Source: Sphingomonadales bacterium EhC05
Lineage (GTDB): Bacteria > Pseudomonadota > Alphaproteobacteria > Sphingomonadales > Sphingomonadaceae
DNA: 64,000 bases
Direction of reading: 5' to 3'
NCBI GenBank assembly: GCA_001650955.1
Contig: LXYP01000029.1
Coordinates: 1-64,000, forward strand
The position numbers were made by a program, and so were the translations under genes. A model generated the notes under the pieces. That model ran no database searches and was not told the DNA's origin. It saw only the letters and a program-made list of their open reading frames with translations. Shown piece by piece: positions 10,101 to 20,194 of the stretch (position 1 is the stretch's first letter; every line of letters starts with the position of its first letter).

Positions 10101-11446
10101 ATGTCGCGGTCCATCGTCACTTCAAATATCGCGCCGGGGTCGGCGTCATGGCAGCGAATGATCAGCCCGTTGCGCGCTGCCAGCGCTTTAGACAAGGCCA
10201 AGCCGAGCCCGTGGCCGCTGGCATTGGTAGATTTCAATCGGGTGAAGCGGTTGAATATTTTCTCGCGCATATTTTCGGGGACGCCTGGGCCATTGTCACG
10301 GACCCGGATCAGCGGACCCGGCTGGACCGACAAGGACACCGAACTGCCTTTGGGAGAATATTTAAACGCATTGTCGAGCAGATTGGATATGATCCGCTGG
10401 ATATGAGAAGCCTCGCCAATCATCGTGACATCCGGCGCAATGGCATGTTCAAATGCAATCTCCAGCTCTTCCGCACTTTCGGAATAGAGATCCGCCATGT
10501 CGCGGGCAATTTCGGACAGATTGATTTCGCTCAAGCCTGCGCGATCCCCCTTTTTCGCGTTGCTTGAGGCGATGTCGAGAAGCGAGTCGAGCAAGCTGAT
10601 GATATTCTTTATGTCTGCCCGCGCTTTGATCAGGCCGATTTTCTGATCGGGTTCGGGAATATCATGCAGCGCGCTGACCAAGCGATTGTCTAGATGCATC
10701 AGCGGGGTACGCAATTCATGGGCCGTATGATCGGAGATATCTTTGTGCGCATTGACCAGATTGGTGACGCGGGACACCATCTCATTGGTATGGCGCGACA
10801 GTTCATCCAGTTCATCCCCGCGATTGTCGATATCGACCCGCGCATCAAACTGGCCCTGGCCGATTCTCCGAAATGCCGCATTGATCGCAGCTAGCCTGAT
10901 GCGGAGCCGCCGGCTCGACCACCAACCCAGGCCGACGACGAGCGCGACCATGATCAGTCCAGCGATGAGGAAGGCGATCCGTAACTGCGCCAGCAGCCTG
11001 TCTCTGTTGGCCAGATTCCAGCCAACAACCAGTTTCAGGTTGGGCGCCAGCTGGGTCGCGCGGGCGAATATCTCACCCTGGACAGGAATGGAAATGAATC
11101 CGGATTCCGAATTTTCGGAAGATAATTCCGGCCATTGCGACAAATTTCCTGCAATCGGCTTACCGGTGCCATCTGCCAGCAGATAATGATCACTGGCGCC
11201 ACTTTGGCGGATCATGCCAATCCGATCGCGCAGGCGTTCCACCAATTCAGCTTGTCCCCCAGACACATATATGTCTGCGAGACCTGCGATATCCGTATCA
11301 ACCGCGGAACTGATCTGACGTTCGGTTTCAGCTTTTACAATCCCGTTCGCCAGGAAGAATAGCGCAGTGACCGCCAATATTGTCACCAGCGCGATCCCAA
11401 TGGAAAGCCGTCCGAACAAGGAGGTGAAAGGATGGATGGAGGGCAT
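10097..11446 (-). CDS. Sensor histidine kinase
   Basis: 449 residues from the chosen ATG, which begins 2 nt after the regulator's stop codon. An upstream in-frame ATG at 11482 would overlap the regulator by 34 nt. Order: TM1, periplasmic sensor of about 120 residues, TM2, HAMP linker, HisKA with the phospho-accepting His243 in AHELRTP, and HATPase_c with N box NLLDNAFKYSP and G boxes DNGPGVP and GHGLGLALSKAL. It phosphorylates the adjacent OmpR-type regulator. The signal is unknown; the surrounding surface-protein genes make an envelope cue plausible. Confidence 0.93.
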   Translation of the reverse strand: MPSIHPFTSLFGRLSIGIALVTILAVTALFFLANGIVKAETERQISSAVDTDIAGLADIYVSGGQAELVERLRDRIGMIRQSGASDHYLLADGTGKPIAGNLSQWPELSSENSESGFISIPVQGEIFARATQLAPNLKLVVGWNLANRDRLLAQLRIAFLIAGLIMVALVVGLGWWSSRRLRIRLAAINAAFRRIGQGQFDARVDIDNRGDELDELSRHTNEMVSRVTNLVNAHKDISDHTAHELRTPLMHLDNRLVSALHDIPEPDQKIGLIKARADIKNIISLLDSLLDIASSNAKKGDRAGLSEINLSEIARDMADLYSESAEELEIAFEHAIAPDVTMIGEASHIQRIISNLLDNAFKYSPKGSSVSLSVQPGPLIRVRDNGPGVPENMREKIFNRFTRLKSTNASGHGLGLALSKALAARNGLIIRCHDADPGAIFEVTMDRDI

Positions 11447-11448
11447 GT

Positions 11449-12132
11449 TCAGCGGGCCAGCAAACGGTAACCCGCACCCCAAATTGTCTCGAAAATTGCA
11501 CCGTCAAAACCGTCTTCCAGCTTGCGTCTCAGCCGGCCCACATTGACATCGATAACATTGGTCTGCGGATCGAAATTGAGATTCCAGACATCGCGCAACA
11601 GCATTTCACGCGTGATGACTTCTCCGGCATTTTGCATGAAATATTTGAACAGCTCGAATTCCTTGGGACTGAGCGCAATATGCTGGCCCTGCCGATGTGC
11701 CGTTCTGGCCTTGATATGGCATTCCATATCACCGAAAATGATTACCGCGCTATGGGCCTGGCCACTTGCCCGGCGGTGCAGGGCCCGAACCCGGGCGATC
11801 AGCTCCTCATGTTCAAACGGCTTGGTCAGATAGTCATCAACCCCCGCGTCTAGTCCTTCGATCCGGTTTTCCGTGCGGCCCAAAGCGGACAGCATCAGCA
11901 CCGGGACATCAACGCCGGCCTCTCGCAATTTGCCGATGATATCAATCCCACTCATATCCGGCAGCATCCTGTCGAGAATGATCAGGTCGAACTCGGATGA
12001 GGCTGCGGTTCGCAGACCATCGGTCCCATTTGACGACCAGGTGACGCTGTCACCAGCAATGGTCATAGAGTCTCGCACCGTTTCCGCAGTCTGTTCATCA
12101 TCTTCAATATGCAATATTTTGAGACCGGTCAT
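11449..12132 (-). CDS. OmpR/PhoB-family response regulator
   Basis: 227 residues. The receiver domain has an acidic pocket (IEDD, residues 9-12), phospho-acceptor Asp54 (LDRMLPD) and conserved Lys104 (YLTKPF). A C-terminal winged helix carries the DVWNLNFDPQTNVIDVNVGR-type recognition and wing region. It is first in the operon with the kinase and a lipoprotein, so the pair is cognate. Targets are not visible; the divergent CHAT gene upstream and the neighbouring exoprotein locus are candidates. Confidence 0.95.
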   Translation of the reverse strand: MTGLKILHIEDDEQTAETVRDSMTIAGDSVTWSSNGTDGLRTAASSEFDLIILDRMLPDMSGIDIIGKLREAGVDVPVLMLSALGRTENRIEGLDAGVDDYLTKPFEHEELIARVRALHRRASGQAHSAVIIFGDMECHIKARTAHRQGQHIALSPKEFELFKYFMQNAGEVITREMLLRDVWNLNFDPQTNVIDVNVGRLRRKLEDGFDGAIFETIWGAGYRLLAR

Positions 12133-12323
12133 ATGCGAAATCTAATCCAAAAATGGCTTCAGAACTAGTCACATATAATAGCATCTAAAACGGTGCGGAG
12201 GGCAGTGACAAATGCTGTTAGTTTTTCAAGTGGAACAAGATCAGATTGTACAATTCGTCCTATTCTCTGAAGTTTGACAATCCTATGTTGGACACAGTGG
12301 TTGTTAGTTTAGGGATATCTAAG

Positions 12324-15302
12324 ATGCGAATATCTATCCTCAGCAAGCCTGTTCTCAGCATCGGCGCCTTTATGCTGTGGTCAGCAGTTTATGTGCCCAA
12401 CGCGCTGGCGGAGAATGTTGCGAGAAGTTCGCCGGTATCAGACAAGATGCCTGACGCAGCTATCAGCGCTGATCCATCAACTCCGATGGATCAAAAGCTG
12501 ATTGAAATGGAAGCGCGTGATCGATTTGCCAAGCCTGATACAGAGCGGGACGCGTGGCTCGCCTTTGAACAGGAATATGGTCATCACCCGGCAATGACTC
12601 CCCGGCGACAGGCATGGATGATGAAGCATATTGCCATCTCCTACTTTTATACCAAGGAATATGAAAAGGCATGGGCGGCGATCACCAAGGCCGAAGCACT
12701 GGCCCGGCAATATGCGCTGGGTGATCAACCGTTCATGGCAGAAGTATATGCTTATGCATCCCTGATCTCGACCGATCAAAAGAAGATGGATCGGGCAAAT
12801 GAATATGCCAATTTGTCGATGGAACGCGCCATTCGAGATTATGGCGAAGACAGCGCGGAAACCGGACTAGCCTATAATGCAAGAAGCTATCTCACGTTTA
12901 AAAGCGGCGATCTGAAAACCGCCAAAACGCAAATGTGTAAGGCCGCCAGCCTGTCGGAAAAACATTTGCCGCCCAGCGATCCCATGATCGTCAATAACCT
13001 CAGCAACTGTGGTGTAACCATGTATTTCCAAGATGATATTGGCACGGCTGACATGATGGCGCGCGCTGCACGGATCGCGCATATGCACTTGCCAGTTGAC
13101 CATCCGGTTACCTCGCTTGCACTGCACGGATCAGCCGCTGTGCTGACGCAGCTTGGACGATATTCCGAGGCAGAACCCCTGTTCCGCCGGCTGATCGATT
13201 TGGAGCTGCAACTGCACAAAGAAGGTTCTCCGAATGTGTATAATCCGATGTCAATGCTGTCTGACGTGTTGGCCTATCAGGGGAAAATGGACGAGGCACT
13301 GACCATTGCCAGATCCGCGCTGGCTTACGCACAAACGATGAATGCAGGCGGCGATCCCGCGTCACGAGGGCATGCCAATGCCCAGCTCGCACGCATTCTG
13401 ACGTCATTGGGGCGTTTTGAGGAAGCATTGGACTATTATAGAATAGCCTGGGAAAACAACTCTGCGGATCTGGAAAAGGATGATGCCAATATCGGCATGT
13501 CTGAAATTGTCTATGCAAGAAGCCTGCTCGCCAACGGCCGACTGGCCGAGGCCATGATCCATGCCGAGTCAGGACGCAAAATTCTAGCGAAAGGATTAGA
13601 GGCAAGCAGCCGGCGAGCAACCAATGCTGAATTTTCCTATGCGACAATTTTGGCCCAAGCAGGCAGAACAGATGAGGCACTCGAGATTTCCCGAAAAGCG
13701 GCCGATCGGTTGGAGAAACATCTCTTCGACTATACCGCATCTCGCCCTCAACTCATCTCTCTCGCTCCCGTAATGACCAGTGGTTTTGCCACTTACGCTA
13801 TGATCGCAATCCGGGCCGGCCAGGAGGTCGAAGCCATTAGAGGTGCACAGCTGGCGCTGGCATCCGAAATGTCGCTTGCCAACGCCGACTTGGCGGCACG
13901 AGCTGCCGCTCGTGATGAAGGTGTGGGTGATTTGATTGAACGGCTCCGCAAGGAGCGTGCGGCGGAGCGCGTCGCTTTGCAGGAATTGACCACAGCGGAA
14001 GCGAAAGGCTCTGACAGTCTTTCCGAACTGAGCCAAACGGCCCAACAGCTGAGCAATAGAGTCAATGAAACAGAGAATGAAATTGCAATATTATTTCCCC
14101 AGCTTGCCGAAATCAGTCGTCCATCGGTACCCTCTCTCACGGAAATTCAATCGAACCTGCGTCCAGAGCAAGCAGCGATATTTTCGCTTAATTTGGTCGA
14201 TGAAATCCTTACGCTGGCCGTCACAAAAGATGCCGTTCACTGGTCAGCAAACCCAGCGCGGGGTAGTATTGCAACCAATTTGCGTCAACGGATAGTCGAG
14301 AGTATCGATGATGCCCGCTATGCGTTAGCGGCACCAGATCAGGTCAAATTTGATACGGATGCAGCGCATCAATTGTTCAAGCTGTTATTTGCCGATGAAC
14401 TTTACGCAAAATTAGAAAAGCAGACTGAATTATTATTTCCCGCAAGCGGGACATTGGCATCTATCTCTCCCGCCTTGCTGCTCACGAAACCTTATGAAAA
14501 TACCGAAAGCCTTGCCAAAGCCGCCTGGTTGATCCGGGACAAGTCGGTGGCCATTGCCACGGATTTATCGAAGCAGCTGGTGACCGAGCGCGACAATGCC
14601 GATGTGAGATTTGCTGGACTCGGTGCTCCGGTACTGGCGCAAAACAGCCAAGGCCAGATATCTTATGCGAGCCTGTTCCGGGGCGGATCGGTTGATATAA
14701 GTTCTTTGTCAGACCTGCCAACTCTCCCTGGGGCCAAGACGGAATTGAGCAGGATGAGTGAGGAGTTCGGGGCAAAAAATAGCCTTTTGCTGACGGGAAC
14801 AGAATTTACCGAGCCCGCGATAAGGTCTCTCGACTTCACGCCATTTTCGGTTGTGACTTTCGCTACCCATGGTCTTACCAGCGGCGAGATCGCAGGCCTT
14901 TCGGAACCTGCGCTCGTGTTTACGCCGCCCAATCAGCAAAGCCTTGAAGATGACGGTCTGCTGACCGCGAGTGAAATTGCGGCAATGAATATTCCGGCAG
15001 ACTGGGTGATATTGTCGGCATGCAATAGCGGTGGTGGACAAAATGCGTCTTCACCGACCTATTCGGGGCTTGCGAAGGCGTTTCGATTGGCTGGCAGCCG
15101 ATCACTGCTTCTGTCCCATTGGCCTGTGCGTGACGATGCCGCCACCGTTCTTTCAATTTCCACGGTGAAGGGAGCAGTCGTTGACGGATTGAGTCGGGCC
15201 GCGGCACTGCAACAGGCGATGCTGGAGCTGATGGAGAGCGAGACCATTGCCGGTGCTTCCCATCCGGCGGTCTGGGCGCCCTTCATTCTCATCGGGGACT
15301 AG
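12324..15302 (+). CDS. Secreted TPR-CHAT domain protein (caspase-like fold)
   Basis: 992 residues from the ATG at 12324, chosen because a good signal peptide follows directly (MRISILSKP to NALAEN); the ATG at 12246 would add 26 residues before it. Residues about 60-560 are TPR-like helical repeats, followed by a coiled-coil region and a C-terminal CHAT domain. The catalytic dyad is visible as His849 in FATHGLTSG and Cys900 in LSACNSGGG. CHAT proteases are caspase relatives that cleave partner proteins. Homologous TPR-CHAT proteins are known to me as recurring neighbours of two-partner-secretion exoproteins in proteobacteria and cyanobacteria, so this one may act on the giant exoprotein. The location is probably the periplasm. 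Confidence 0.88.
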   Translation: MRISILSKPVLSIGAFMLWSAVYVPNALAENVARSSPVSDKMPDAAISADPSTPMDQKLIEMEARDRFAKPDTERDAWLAFEQEYGHHPAMTPRRQAWMMKHIAISYFYTKEYEKAWAAITKAEALARQYALGDQPFMAEVYAYASLISTDQKKMDRANEYANLSMERAIRDYGEDSAETGLAYNARSYLTFKSGDLKTAKTQMCKAASLSEKHLPPSDPMIVNNLSNCGVTMYFQDDIGTADMMARAARIAHMHLPVDHPVTSLALHGSAAVLTQLGRYSEAEPLFRRLIDLELQLHKEGSPNVYNPMSMLSDVLAYQGKMDEALTIARSALAYAQTMNAGGDPASRGHANAQLARILTSLGRFEEALDYYRIAWENNSADLEKDDANIGMSEIVYARSLLANGRLAEAMIHAESGRKILAKGLEASSRRATNAEFSYATILAQAGRTDEALEISRKAADRLEKHLFDYTASRPQLISLAPVMTSGFATYAMIAIRAGQEVEAIRGAQLALASEMSLANADLAARAAARDEGVGDLIERLRKERAAERVALQELTTAEAKGSDSLSELSQTAQQLSNRVNETENEIAILFPQLAEISRPSVPSLTEIQSNLRPEQAAIFSLNLVDEILTLAVTKDAVHWSANPARGSIATNLRQRIVESIDDARYALAAPDQVKFDTDAAHQLFKLLFADELYAKLEKQTELLFPASGTLASISPALLLTKPYENTESLAKAAWLIRDKSVAIATDLSKQLVTERDNADVRFAGLGAPVLAQNSQGQISYASLFRGGSVDISSLSDLPTLPGAKTELSRMSEEFGAKNSLLLTGTEFTEPAIRSLDFTPFSVVTFATHGLTSGEIAGLSEPALVFTPPNQQSLEDDGLLTASEIAAMNIPADWVILSACNSGGGQNASSPTYSGLAKAFRLAGSRSLLLSHWPVRDDAATVLSISTVKGAVVDGLSRAAALQQAMLELMESETIAGASHPAVWAPFILIGD

Positions 15303-15310
15303 ATAAAGTT

Positions 15311-15345
15311 GAAAGGGCGCCCTCCTCGGTGGAAGACGCCCTTTC
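15311..15345. terminator. Bidirectional terminator between convergent genes
   Basis: A perfect 9-bp inverted repeat, GAAAGGGCG (15311-15319) and CGCCCTTTC (15337-15345), lies between the stop codons of the CHAT gene and the convergent CsgG-like gene. The T-tract is short. Confidence 0.65.
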
Positions 15346-15376
15346 TAATCAGCGATGTCGCTGCGCTCGGGTCGCG

Positions 15377-16276
15377 TTAGCGCAGGTCTTCGACTGAAAC
15401 CCATCCCTTGGTTCCATAATTGTCCGTTACCTCTACAAACAGGCCGTCTTTGTTGCCGGTAGGGCTGAGCTTGGTATCTGCCCGCAAATTTCGGACTTTG
15501 CCGCCTGTCTTGCTTGGTCCGTTCAACATTGTGGTATCCACTGCCACTGTATAGCTGGCGGTGGCCGCTGCTGTCGGAGCGGCAGCGGCGGCTTGCTGTG
15601 CAGCGGCAAGTGCGCCTGCTTGCGAAGCTAGTCCGTTAAAGGCTTCGATAAAGGCGCTGGTGACCATCTTGCCATCCTTCGAGCTTCCATATCGCCCGAA
15701 CTGCCCTTGGCTGGCAGCAACCCAATCGCTTCTGCCCAGAACTTTGATGGTTGATTTCTGACTTTGTCCGCTGCCGGAGATCAGTGTCTGGCCATTTGCG
15801 GGGTTCATCAGGCGCAAACCGGCAGTGATCGTTTTCTTCTTGCCGCCCAGGCCGCCAAACATGCCAATGAGCGCACCGCCCATCGGAACTCTGCTCAGAA
15901 CCGTGCTCGCGGCGCCGGATCGCACCAGCCCTTCGGTCAACGCGGTTTTGGCGACACTCATCGTCTGATCGACTTCTTCCTGAGATCCGGCAATGGCTGA
16001 CATTAGATAATCTGCGGGCTGGCCGTCAGCACCCGTATGCAGGGTGAAACATCCTGATTCCTGTACAATCGCCCCGAGCATCCCGCGCGGACTGGAAAGA
16101 CCGAACTTGCTCCAACCTTGTGTATCCCCGTCCGTCACAGCGACGGTGCCGTAAGAGGTATCACATTTCACCACCTCGACATTTTTCTTCTTCTTGGCCG
16201 CCTGGGCTGGAGACACGGCGATGCTTGCAATGGCAAGCGCAGTGAGAGCACTGGAAAATAGCCTTTTTGTGGTCAT
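15377..16276 (-). CDS. Secreted CsgG-like protein with C-terminal SH3 domain
   Basis: 299 residues. A Sec signal peptide (to SPAQA-A, about residue 27) and a Lys-rich stretch are followed by a CsgG/LpoB-like domain. Its signature is the strand pattern around SGCFTLHT and the later GLRLMNPANGQTLISGSG segment. An Ala/Gln-rich linker joins a bacterial SH3 domain of about 60 residues (TTMLNGPSKTGGKVRNL to KGWVSVEDL). CsgG-family proteins form outer-membrane export channels or regulate cell-wall synthases; SH3b domains often bind peptidoglycan. The gene ends facing the CHAT gene. Role in curli-type secretion is not shown. Confidence 0.6.
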   Translation of the reverse strand: MTTKRLFSSALTALAIASIAVSPAQAAKKKKNVEVVKCDTSYGTVAVTDGDTQGWSKFGLSSPRGMLGAIVQESGCFTLHTGADGQPADYLMSAIAGSQEEVDQTMSVAKTALTEGLVRSGAASTVLSRVPMGGALIGMFGGLGGKKKTITAGLRLMNPANGQTLISGSGQSQKSTIKVLGRSDWVAASQGQFGRYGSSKDGKMVTSAFIEAFNGLASQAGALAAAQQAAAAAPTAAATASYTVAVDTTMLNGPSKTGGKVRNLRADTKLSPTGNKDGLFVEVTDNYGTKGWVSVEDLR

Positions 16277-16461
16277 GATGAAAATCCCCTTCGCATTTTA
16301 TCAAATGAGTGAGCGGTTATCCGCTCGATGCCTGATCAAAAATACGCAGAAGCGCTGGATGTTCCAGTTACACCTCCTGTTAGAGAGATGACAAAGACTG
16401 TTAGGCTTGTCGCCTAGACCCAGTTTTACCCCATTGCTCTCTGCCGCGCGGTGAAATAATC

Positions 16462-19400
16462 TCACTTGAACGAGAAATTTGATCCGAGACGTTCGCGAAG
16501 AGCAGAAATGATTTCCCGATCAACTCGCCCGATCCCGTTGATCAAGGATGGATTGAATGCCGCTCCACCATTCATTGAAAGCGTGCGATTGCCGGTCATC
16601 GTCGTCCATCCTGCCCACTCATTTGACAAGCCTGAGGTCGCGCTATTCCCCGCAAGGGATGACGATGCCGCACCCGCCGCACCGAAGGCGGCAGTGCCAT
16701 TCACCGTAAGATTATTGTTACCGCTTTTGTTGACGAAACTATAGCTAACACCAGCGTGGCTTGCGCCATCTCCCGCGAGAAAGCCGTTGATCGTCGCGCG
16801 GCATCCATCGGCGCAGAGGCTGCCATTTGCGTCCATGTTCAGGATGCTGGCAAAGCCAAAATTGGTACCGGAGCCGCCATTCAATGTCACACCCAGACCA
16901 CCATTGCTGGGATCAGCGGCGCCGCCCGCTGTCGAGAGCAGATAATCGGTTCCGCCTATCCCGATATTGAAATCAAGGCCGACCTGCGGCGTTGCTCCAA
17001 ATGCAACCGCCAATTGACCGGAAAAGCTACCCGGATCCAGCGAACCATCGCTGCTTGTCGGCGACGTAAAACCCGCCAACTCATAAGATATGGTACCACT
17101 GCCCGGTAGATTTGTCGCCGGCGACCCATAGATGAAATGTTGACCGCCATTGGCTGGAAAATCAAATGTTCCACCGCCGCTCGCGCTGGTTAAAGTGGCA
17201 AGGCCATTGGCCCATCGGGACCAATTGACGATCCCGTCACCGGCACTGCCAAAGTCCAGGATTTGCGCGGTATCGCGTGTACCTTCAAAATTTGCCAAGC
17301 CGCGATAGCTGCTCAACTGTCCATCGGTGAAACCGGTTGTTTGCACGCGGCTTTGGACTTCGGCAGAAAATCGGCCAGCGGTTGCGATGGCTTGCTCATT
17401 TCGGGTGATTTCTTCCGGCGCGTCCGCAAGATCAGCGCGTTCAAAACCGGCGACGCCGTGAATGGCACCAAAGTCTGTCGTCCCGATCTCATAGGAAAAT
17501 CCGACATAACGGCCTTCTTCTCCGGTCAGGAAGCCATTTGCCGTCCCCGTACAACCCGTGCATCTGCCAAGTTCGGAGACCACAATGCCTTCGCCCTGGA
17601 ACGTGTTGTTGAAGTCGATCGACAGACTTTCCAGGCCACCTTCGGACAGGAAATTGAAGCGATCATTGCCCATCCCGATTATCGTATCCCAGCCGATCTT
17701 CATGCTGGCAAAGTCGATCGCGATTTCCCCTTCAAACGTCCCGGGATCGCCTATCCCGTCAACGCGCGTTGGCCGGGTGCCGCCACCGACAGCATATTCT
17801 GCGCGGCCGGAGGGCAGGGTGCCGGTTGGATTTCCGCCCCAGATATAGTGAATCGACTCGCTGCCGCTCAAGACACGTTTGCCACCATTGAGATTGTCAA
17901 ATTCACCATCGGTCCAGCGGGTCCAGCCGATCGCGTCGCCGAGCGCGCCATTGTCGGCATTTCGGGCGGTTCCGATATTCCGGAATGCAGAGCCGACGCC
18001 AGCGTTGACGCGGACTTCGGTGACATCAGTCTTGTTGGTTGGGCTGGCGCCGGCGAGATCTTCGATGCGGAAAGCACCGCCTTCATCCGCCGCATTTTCA
18101 CCGCGCGTTCGGAAGTTTCTCGTCGCGGTTATCAGTGAACCGAAATTGCCGGCAACTGGCTGGGCAAAACTGTCGTTGATCTGCACACCGCGGAATGTCT
18201 TGGTGATCGGATTGGGCGTGTCGCCGCTATTGGCAGTTTTGACAAAGGCGGCGCTGCCATCGATCCATTTGGTGACATTGTTGCCGCGATCATCGCGGAT
18301 CGTATAAGCGAAGCCTGCGTGGCTTGCGCCTTCGCCTGCCAGAAAGCCGTTGAAAATGAACCGGCAATCCCCCTGATTGCAAGCGATGCCGACGCCGTTT
18401 GGCAGATCAACCTCTCCGCTAAACCGACCGGTGGAACCGACCTGAATACTTGGCGCGGTCAGGCCGCCTGCGGTCAGTATATTGTAGATATCGTTGGAGA
18501 TAATGACCGTCGCATCCATCCCCAGCAAAATATTGCCCGTGCTAAATGAGACGGCGAGAGTTCCATCAAAACTGCCCGCTGCCACGCTGTCATCGCGGAC
18601 AGTGGGGCTGGTTGCACCGATCAGATCATAGGTGACGAGGCCTCCGGTTGGGCGATTGGCCATCGGGACAGCATAGACAAAATGGTCGCCGCTATTCGGG
18701 CCGCGTGTACCGCCGAGCACTTTCGATCCGCCCGCCAGCCGAGACCAGCCGATAATGCCCTGATCTCCTCCCATTTCGACTTCGTCACGATTGTCGAACT
18801 TGATTTCAAAGCCGCTGCGCAACCGGTAGCCGACAAATTCACCGGCATCGAAGATCAGGGTGACCGGACTATCCCCGCCGGTTTCGGTGATCTTGGCAAA
18901 AGCGATGTTGATATCGCTGCGACTGTCATCCGGGCGAACGCCATCTGATCCGGTCAAGACAGGTGGAGGCGTTGGAGTTGGGGTCGGAGATGGCGTAGGG
19001 GTGCCGCCGGTACCACCGCCAAAGCCCGGCGGAACCGTATAGCCGGCCAGACGGAACAAGCGCGCCAGCTCATCGGGATCCAGACCAGGCGGAAAGGCGT
19101 TGGCAAACAGCAGGTCGATCAGCGCCTGAATGGTAGGATCGCCCGCCGGTATCATGCCGCCGGAGGACACCAGTGCCAGCAGGTCGGCCAGCGAGCCAAA
19201 ATTTGGCCCCTGACCGGCAATGCCCGTGACCGCAAATCCGGCATTGCCCAAGGCGCGCAGAAATTGTTCGAGCTGGAACTGTGATATGCCCGATGGCACG
19301 CCAAATGTCTGGAGGTTGAGCAACAGCGCCTGTATTTGCGCGGGCGTCAGTCCGGTATAAGAACCCAGCCCTCCCGTCGATTGCAGAGCCGCAAGAATGT

Positions 19401-20178
19401 CGGTGATCAATTGCAGGGCAAGGGCGGGATTGATCTGCCCCGTCTGCGCCTGCACCAATGCCTGTAATTGTGCCGGTGTTGTCGCCGCCTGTAATGTGCC
19501 CGGCACGAAGGGCTGAGTCTGCGCGACACCCGCAAAGCCCAGAGAAGTGGGCGTCGTCTGGCTGGCGTTTGCAAGAAATTGGGTTGCGTTGCGCTGAGCC
19601 TGTTGAATCTGTTGCAACGGCGTCTGACCGCCACTGCGATTGGGTTGGACGCCAGCGGTTATCGCAGAGGATGGGCCGGAGCCGTTGCCGGATCGAAATG
19701 CCCGGCCTGCTGGAAAATTGCGACTGGAACCATTGCTCGCCACCTGTATCGAACCGCTCAGCGCAAATCCAGAGAAGCTCCCGTCTGTGGCGATCTTCCC
19801 ATTCGCACTGCTGCCGGGCTTCAAAGTCATTTGACTGCCATTGCCAGCGATGATTGGTTGCGGCGATCCGCTGGCCGGGGCAGAGGCAGTAAAGCCGCCA
19901 CTTGCTATGGACAGTTGACCATCAGCAGACAAGGAATAACGTGCGGGTCCGGTGATGCTGACGATCGTACCGTCGTCGAGCTTCAGCTGCACGATCCCCG
20001 AAGCGATTTGCTGTTCGCCATCACCATTCTCCCCGGAAACTGCTCCGCCACCAGCAGAAGTGAACATGATGTCCGCCGCCCAAAGGGGAGAGCAGGGGAC
20101 AAAAATCGCGAATAGGGTCGTTGTCAGTGCGCTGGCACTGGCCAATTTCACGTCATTCATCCAGTTGGAATCTCGCAT
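16462..20178 (-). CDS. FecR-domain surface protein with three TbpB-like modules
   Basis: 1,238 residues from an ATG preceded by GGAGAG; a longer frame would run back into the upstream gene. A signal peptide (ending near PLWAADI) is followed by a FecR-type domain (residues about 30-150), a Gln/Ala-rich helical region (about 200-380), a Pro-Thr linker (about 390-405), and three tandem modules. Each module has a GW(S/T)R-type motif (about residues 478, 751 and 987), an HF/HY-Y stretch, a GxYxLxGxTxPT stretch and GSFxGxLAVxF, resembling transferrin-binding protein B beta-barrels. It follows the SLAM-like gene by 16 nt in one operon, so the SLAM-like protein probably exports or displays it. The ligand is unknown. 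Confidence 0.75.
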   Translation of the reverse strand: MRDSNWMNDVKLASASALTTTLFAIFVPCSPLWAADIMFTSAGGGAVSGENGDGEQQIASGIVQLKLDDGTIVSITGPARYSLSADGQLSIASGGFTASAPASGSPQPIIAGNGSQMTLKPGSSANGKIATDGSFSGFALSGSIQVASNGSSRNFPAGRAFRSGNGSGPSSAITAGVQPNRSGGQTPLQQIQQAQRNATQFLANASQTTPTSLGFAGVAQTQPFVPGTLQAATTPAQLQALVQAQTGQINPALALQLITDILAALQSTGGLGSYTGLTPAQIQALLLNLQTFGVPSGISQFQLEQFLRALGNAGFAVTGIAGQGPNFGSLADLLALVSSGGMIPAGDPTIQALIDLLFANAFPPGLDPDELARLFRLAGYTVPPGFGGGTGGTPTPSPTPTPTPPPVLTGSDGVRPDDSRSDINIAFAKITETGGDSPVTLIFDAGEFVGYRLRSGFEIKFDNRDEVEMGGDQGIIGWSRLAGGSKVLGGTRGPNSGDHFVYAVPMANRPTGGLVTYDLIGATSPTVRDDSVAAGSFDGTLAVSFSTGNILLGMDATVIISNDIYNILTAGGLTAPSIQVGSTGRFSGEVDLPNGVGIACNQGDCRFIFNGFLAGEGASHAGFAYTIRDDRGNNVTKWIDGSAAFVKTANSGDTPNPITKTFRGVQINDSFAQPVAGNFGSLITATRNFRTRGENAADEGGAFRIEDLAGASPTNKTDVTEVRVNAGVGSAFRNIGTARNADNGALGDAIGWTRWTDGEFDNLNGGKRVLSGSESIHYIWGGNPTGTLPSGRAEYAVGGGTRPTRVDGIGDPGTFEGEIAIDFASMKIGWDTIIGMGNDRFNFLSEGGLESLSIDFNNTFQGEGIVVSELGRCTGCTGTANGFLTGEEGRYVGFSYEIGTTDFGAIHGVAGFERADLADAPEEITRNEQAIATAGRFSAEVQSRVQTTGFTDGQLSSYRGLANFEGTRDTAQILDFGSAGDGIVNWSRWANGLATLTSASGGGTFDFPANGGQHFIYGSPATNLPGSGTISYELAGFTSPTSSDGSLDPGSFSGQLAVAFGATPQVGLDFNIGIGGTDYLLSTAGGAADPSNGGLGVTLNGGSGTNFGFASILNMDANGSLCADGCRATINGFLAGDGASHAGVSYSFVNKSGNNNLTVNGTAAFGAAGAASSSLAGNSATSGLSNEWAGWTTMTGNRTLSMNGGAAFNPSLINGIGRVDREIISALRERLGSNFSFK

Positions 20179-20194
20179 GGTTGTCTCTCCAGAG

